A stretch of DNA of 64,000 nt, taken from contig JAKBWB010000063.1 in NCBI GenBank assembly GCA_021843755.1, positions 24,704-88,703 of the forward strand, written 5' to 3'. Positions 61,453 to 64,000 of this stretch are shown in pieces. Below the pieces are notes generated by a model. That model did not search any database. It was not told where the DNA came from and saw only the letters and a list, made by a program, of their open reading frames with translations. Made by a program: the position numbers and the translations under genes. Position 1 is the first letter of the stretch, and each line of letters begins with the position of its first letter. The stretch comes from Pseudomonadota bacterium. GTDB lineage: Bacteria; Pseudomonadota; Gammaproteobacteria; Steroidobacterales; Steroidobacteraceae.

Positions 61453-63776
61453 CCCTTCCCTTTGCTCTTGCTCGAGCTCGAAGGACTCGAATCCTTGCCG
61501 GCCTGCTGTTGCCCGCGCGTCTGATCCTTGCCCTTGCCCTTCCCGCCGGCCTGCGCGCCGGCGGCCTTCCCCTCGGCCTTCCCCTGCTGCTGCCCCGCGC
61601 CCCGCGCCCCGGCGGCCTTCTTTTCTTCGCGCGCGAGCGCGACGTGGTTGTGATCTGCTTCTTTCCCCGCCGGCTCCATCGACGCGGAAATTTTGCCCTG
61701 GTCGATCGCGGCGGCAGCGATATAACTCGCGACCGGTTGTTTCTCTGCCCCCCTCTCCGCCGGCGCAGCCGGCACGTGGTGTTGCTCTTTCTGCGCGCTC
61801 TGCGCGCTCTTCTCCGCGCCTTGCGCTTTCGCCTGACAAGCAGCGAGCACGCTCTTGAACGCTTCGTGCCCGCCATCGCGCGCGAGGCTGTTTTTCAGAT
61901 GCTCCGCTGTTTTGTGCTCCGTCGTGTTCGCGTACACTTTAACGTCTTCGCGCTGCCGGCTCATCGCCACGTACGTTAGTTTGCTGTCCATCACGCGACT
62001 CGCGAGCACGTATGTTTTGTCGATTGTGCTGCCCTGCGATTTGTGAATCGTCGAAGCGTACCCGTGACTCATCTGATGCTTCCCACCGTCCTCTACGCGC
62101 TGCGTCCGGCCGTCGTCCATCCTGACATCAAAGCCACGCTTGTCCATCCTCTCGACCGTGCCGAACTCGCCGTTACGCTCGCCGGTCTTTGCGTTGTTTC
62201 GCTCGAACACGACTCGATCACCAGTGCCGATTTCAATTTTCTGTGTCTTGCCATCAGCGCTCGCGAGCTTGTACTCGCGTGCATCAGCGAGCCCGCCGCG
62301 CTCTTTGATCGCGTCGCGGATCTCGCTATTCATCGCTTTCACGTCTTTGTTCTCATGCGCCATCCCGAGCATCTTGTCTGGACTAGTCCCGCGATCCATC
62401 TCCCGCACGTAGTCTGACACGAGCATGTCTTTCGCAGTCCCGCGGCTCGCCGACCACTCGACTTTCCCATGGTCCAGATACGCCTGGACCGCATCACGCG
62501 CTCGTCCCTCGCCGAACGCTCTGCTCGCGTCTTTCTGCCACCCCTCGTTCTGCCTGTGGATCTCGTCGAGCCGCGCCACGCCGCGCTCACCCGCCGCAAT
62601 CTCGCGCGCCTCGGCGAATCCGCCCCCGCGCCCCACAGCGCCGAGCTGCCGCTCGTCGCCGACTAGCACGAGCCGCCCGCCCGCATCAGCGACGTGCTGC
62701 GCGAGCTTGCCCAGGTCGTCATTGCGCGCCATCCCCGCCTCGTCCATGACCACAACACTGTTGGCTGTTAGTGTGCTCTTGCCGCTCTCTATGTCCATCA
62801 GCGTGCGCGTGAGCGTGTTGGACTGGATGCCGGCCGATTCCTCGAGGCCCTTCGCCGCCTTGCCAGACGGCGCTACGCCGATCACCTCGTGGCCAGAAAA
62901 ACGCAGGTCCTCCGCGGCCGCGCGCAGCATCGTTGATTTGCCCGCGCCCGCGAAGCCTTCGATCACTGTGAGCCCCCGGCCTGCCGCGATCTGATCCGCA
63001 GCGAATCGCTGCCCGCTGTCCAGCCCCGCTCGCGCAGCCTCGCCGCGGTCGAGCAGCGGGCGGGCCTCTTGCCCAGCGAGCTGGTGCAGCACCGAGTCGA
63101 GGCGCTGGACCTCCCCGCGCACATCCTGTGTCGTGAATCGGTCGCCGGCCTGTAACACGCGGGCGTCCGACATTGCGCGATCCGTGAGCTCGCGCACGCG
63201 ATCGGGCTCGAATCCAAGCCGGTCGAAATAACGCTCGACCTGCGCGCGGTCGAAAGTCAGCGACCCGCGCGTGGCGGACTCGATAGCGCGGAACGGGTTT
63301 TTCTCTGCTTCTAGCCTGATCTGCTCGTGCGTGCGCTCCAAGCAAAAGTCTCGCTCGATCGAGTCGAGGACGCGCTCCTGGCGCGGAAAATCGTTGTGCA
63401 AATCTGCTGTCTGGCCGTCGCGGCCGACCCGGCTGATGACGATATGCACGTGGTCATGTGAGGTGTCGGTGTGCCTCACGATTGCGTGATCGTGCTCGGC
63501 CCATCCCATTCGCGCGAGGTATTCCTCGGCTACCGCCCGCCACCCCGCGTCCGAGAGCCGCCCGTCCTGTGGGTCGGCGGACAGCGAGACGTGCACGACG
63601 CTCTGGCCGTGCGCGGCCAGGTCAGGATTGAGAGCGTCTGCGTGCTCTTTGAACTGTGCGGCCCAGGTCTCCGCCGCCCCGGACCAGGTGGACGAGAGGA
63701 TCTGCGCGCCGGGCTTCTCGGTCACGTAAGCCACCGTTCCGCCGGCACCGCGCCCCGTCGTGATTTTGCCGATCAT
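61440..63776 (-). CDS. Relaxase fused to a RecD-like helicase
   Basis: A 778-residue conjugation protein. Residues 1-150 are a VirD2/MobP-style relaxase: MIGKITTGRGAGGTVAYVTEK with candidate nucleophile Tyr17, and the metal triad motif HTDTSHDHVH (102-111). Residues ~250-620 are a RecD/TraA-type helicase with Walker A GFAGAGKS (274-281), Walker B VVVMDEAG, GYASTIHKSQGSTIDK and YVAMSRQRED. The C-terminal ~130 residues are Lys/Gly/Gln-rich. It would nick at oriT and unwind the strand for transfer. It follows a small gene with ATGA overlap. Confidence 0.88.
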   Translation of the reverse strand: MIGKITTGRGAGGTVAYVTEKPGAQILSSTWSGAAETWAAQFKEHADALNPDLAAHGQSVVHVSLSADPQDGRLSDAGWRAVAEEYLARMGWAEHDHAIVRHTDTSHDHVHIVISRVGRDGQTADLHNDFPRQERVLDSIERDFCLERTHEQIRLEAEKNPFRAIESATRGSLTFDRAQVERYFDRLGFEPDRVRELTDRAMSDARVLQAGDRFTTQDVRGEVQRLDSVLHQLAGQEARPLLDRGEAARAGLDSGQRFAADQIAAGRGLTVIEGFAGAGKSTMLRAAAEDLRFSGHEVIGVAPSGKAAKGLEESAGIQSNTLTRTLMDIESGKSTLTANSVVVMDEAGMARNDDLGKLAQHVADAGGRLVLVGDERQLGAVGRGGGFAEAREIAAGERGVARLDEIHRQNEGWQKDASRAFGEGRARDAVQAYLDHGKVEWSASRGTAKDMLVSDYVREMDRGTSPDKMLGMAHENKDVKAMNSEIRDAIKERGGLADAREYKLASADGKTQKIEIGTGDRVVFERNNAKTGERNGEFGTVERMDKRGFDVRMDDGRTQRVEDGGKHQMSHGYASTIHKSQGSTIDKTYVLASRVMDSKLTYVAMSRQREDVKVYANTTEHKTAEHLKNSLARDGGHEAFKSVLAACQAKAQGAEKSAQSAQKEQHHVPAAPAERGAEKQPVASYIAAAAIDQGKISASMEPAGKEADHNHVALAREEKKAAGARGAGQQQGKAEGKAAGAQAGGKGKGKDQTRGQQQAGKDSSPSSSSKSKGKGYGL

Positions 63777-63904
63777 TGGGCGGCACTCCCTTCGATGCGC
63801 GCGAGGGTCCCGCGGGTCGCCTCCATCCAGTCGCGGATCGCACGCTCGAGCGCGAGAATTTCCCGCTGCTCTTCTAGTTCTACTGTGTCAGAAAGTGCGC
63901 GCAT
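63773..63904 (-). CDS. Small helical protein preceding the relaxase
   Basis: A 43-residue frame, MRALSDTVELEEQREILALE followed by RAIRDWMEATRGTL. It starts after an AAGGAG box and overlaps the relaxase start by ATGA (63773-63776), so it is probably translated with it. A longer frame begins at 63967 but lacks a ribosome-binding site. Might be a relaxosome component; no family recognised. Confidence 0.5.
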   Translation of the reverse strand: MRALSDTVELEEQREILALERAIRDWMEATRGTLARIEGSAAQ

Positions 63905-64000
63905 GTTCGGGCTCCTTTTCCGCGCGCCGCCGAACTCTGGTTGGTGTTGGCGCGAATAGGTTGGCAATTGCGTTAGCGAGGCGTTCGCGTAGGGTTGCGA
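63905..64000. other. Region upstream of the relaxase operon
   Basis: The last 96 bases hold the ribosome-binding site of the 43-codon gene and presumably its promoter. In relaxase operons oriT often lies here, but no diagnostic nick motif could be confirmed in the visible sequence. Confidence 0.3.

Overview
The window is GC-rich DNA from a chemolithotrophic sulfur oxidiser, most likely a gammaproteobacterium. The taxon is inferred from gene content only (sHdr genes, AprM-type AprBA, Sat). Three blocks can be separated: a chromosomal sulfur-oxidation locus (about 3.8-30.3 kb), ordinary chromosome with a small nitric-oxide/nitrogen-oxide response cluster (about 30.8-41.6 kb), and two consecutive mobile islands (41.9-55.7 kb and 55.7 kb to the end), each bounded by a copy of the same tRNA-Pro-like 3' end.

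Sulfur block. Two minus-strand operons carry a complete sulfur-oxidising heterodisulfide-reductase-like (sHdr) system. The distal operon (12463 down to 3810) reads dsrE3, hdrC1, hdrB1, hdrA, hypothetical, hdrC2, hdrB2, small hypothetical, lbpA, arsR-type regulator, lipT-like flavoprotein. The proximal operon (18077 down to 12837) reads HDAC-like deacetylase, lipS1, lipS2, sLpl-type lipoate ligase, and a glutamine-amidotransferase-fold protein that has lost its catalytic Cys. It would build the lipoyl cofactor on LbpA. Divergently on the plus strand are DsrE2, TusA, a FadL-type porin, an OsmC-like protein, then DsrE, a TusA-like protein with a CPGP motif, an SQR-type flavoprotein and DUF1641. 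A LysR regulator and aprM-aprB-aprA-sat follow, with a phosphoesterase and a CBS protein appended. The inferred route is sulfane sulfur carried by TusA/DsrE, oxidised to sulfite by sHdr/LbpA, then to APS by AprBA and to sulfate plus ATP by Sat.

Middle block. A TonB-dependent receptor, an EamA remnant, an SbcD/SbcC-like nuclease pair, then a cluster of DUF2249, DUF59 (MetN/PaaD-like) and an NnrS-like membrane protein. Two TTGAY-N4-GTCAA palindromes lie in front of its two transcription units. A Rieske protein at its edge is broken by an in-frame stop.

Islands. Island 1 holds a DUF4398 lipoprotein with an OmpA-family lipoprotein, decayed insertion sequences, one intact and two broken copies of a slipin gene, and a 1325-residue MFS/acyltransferase/ACP/acyl-ACP-synthetase fusion. 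Island 2 begins with a P4-type integrase next to the tRNA remnant and carries an AlpA-like regulator, a DUF927 ATPase, a striking array of twelve GGTTAC repeats in four alternating triplets, a ribbon-helix-helix protein and a relaxase-helicase fusion. It runs past the end of the window and looks like an integrative mobilisable element.

No intact tRNA, rRNA or CRISPR array was seen.
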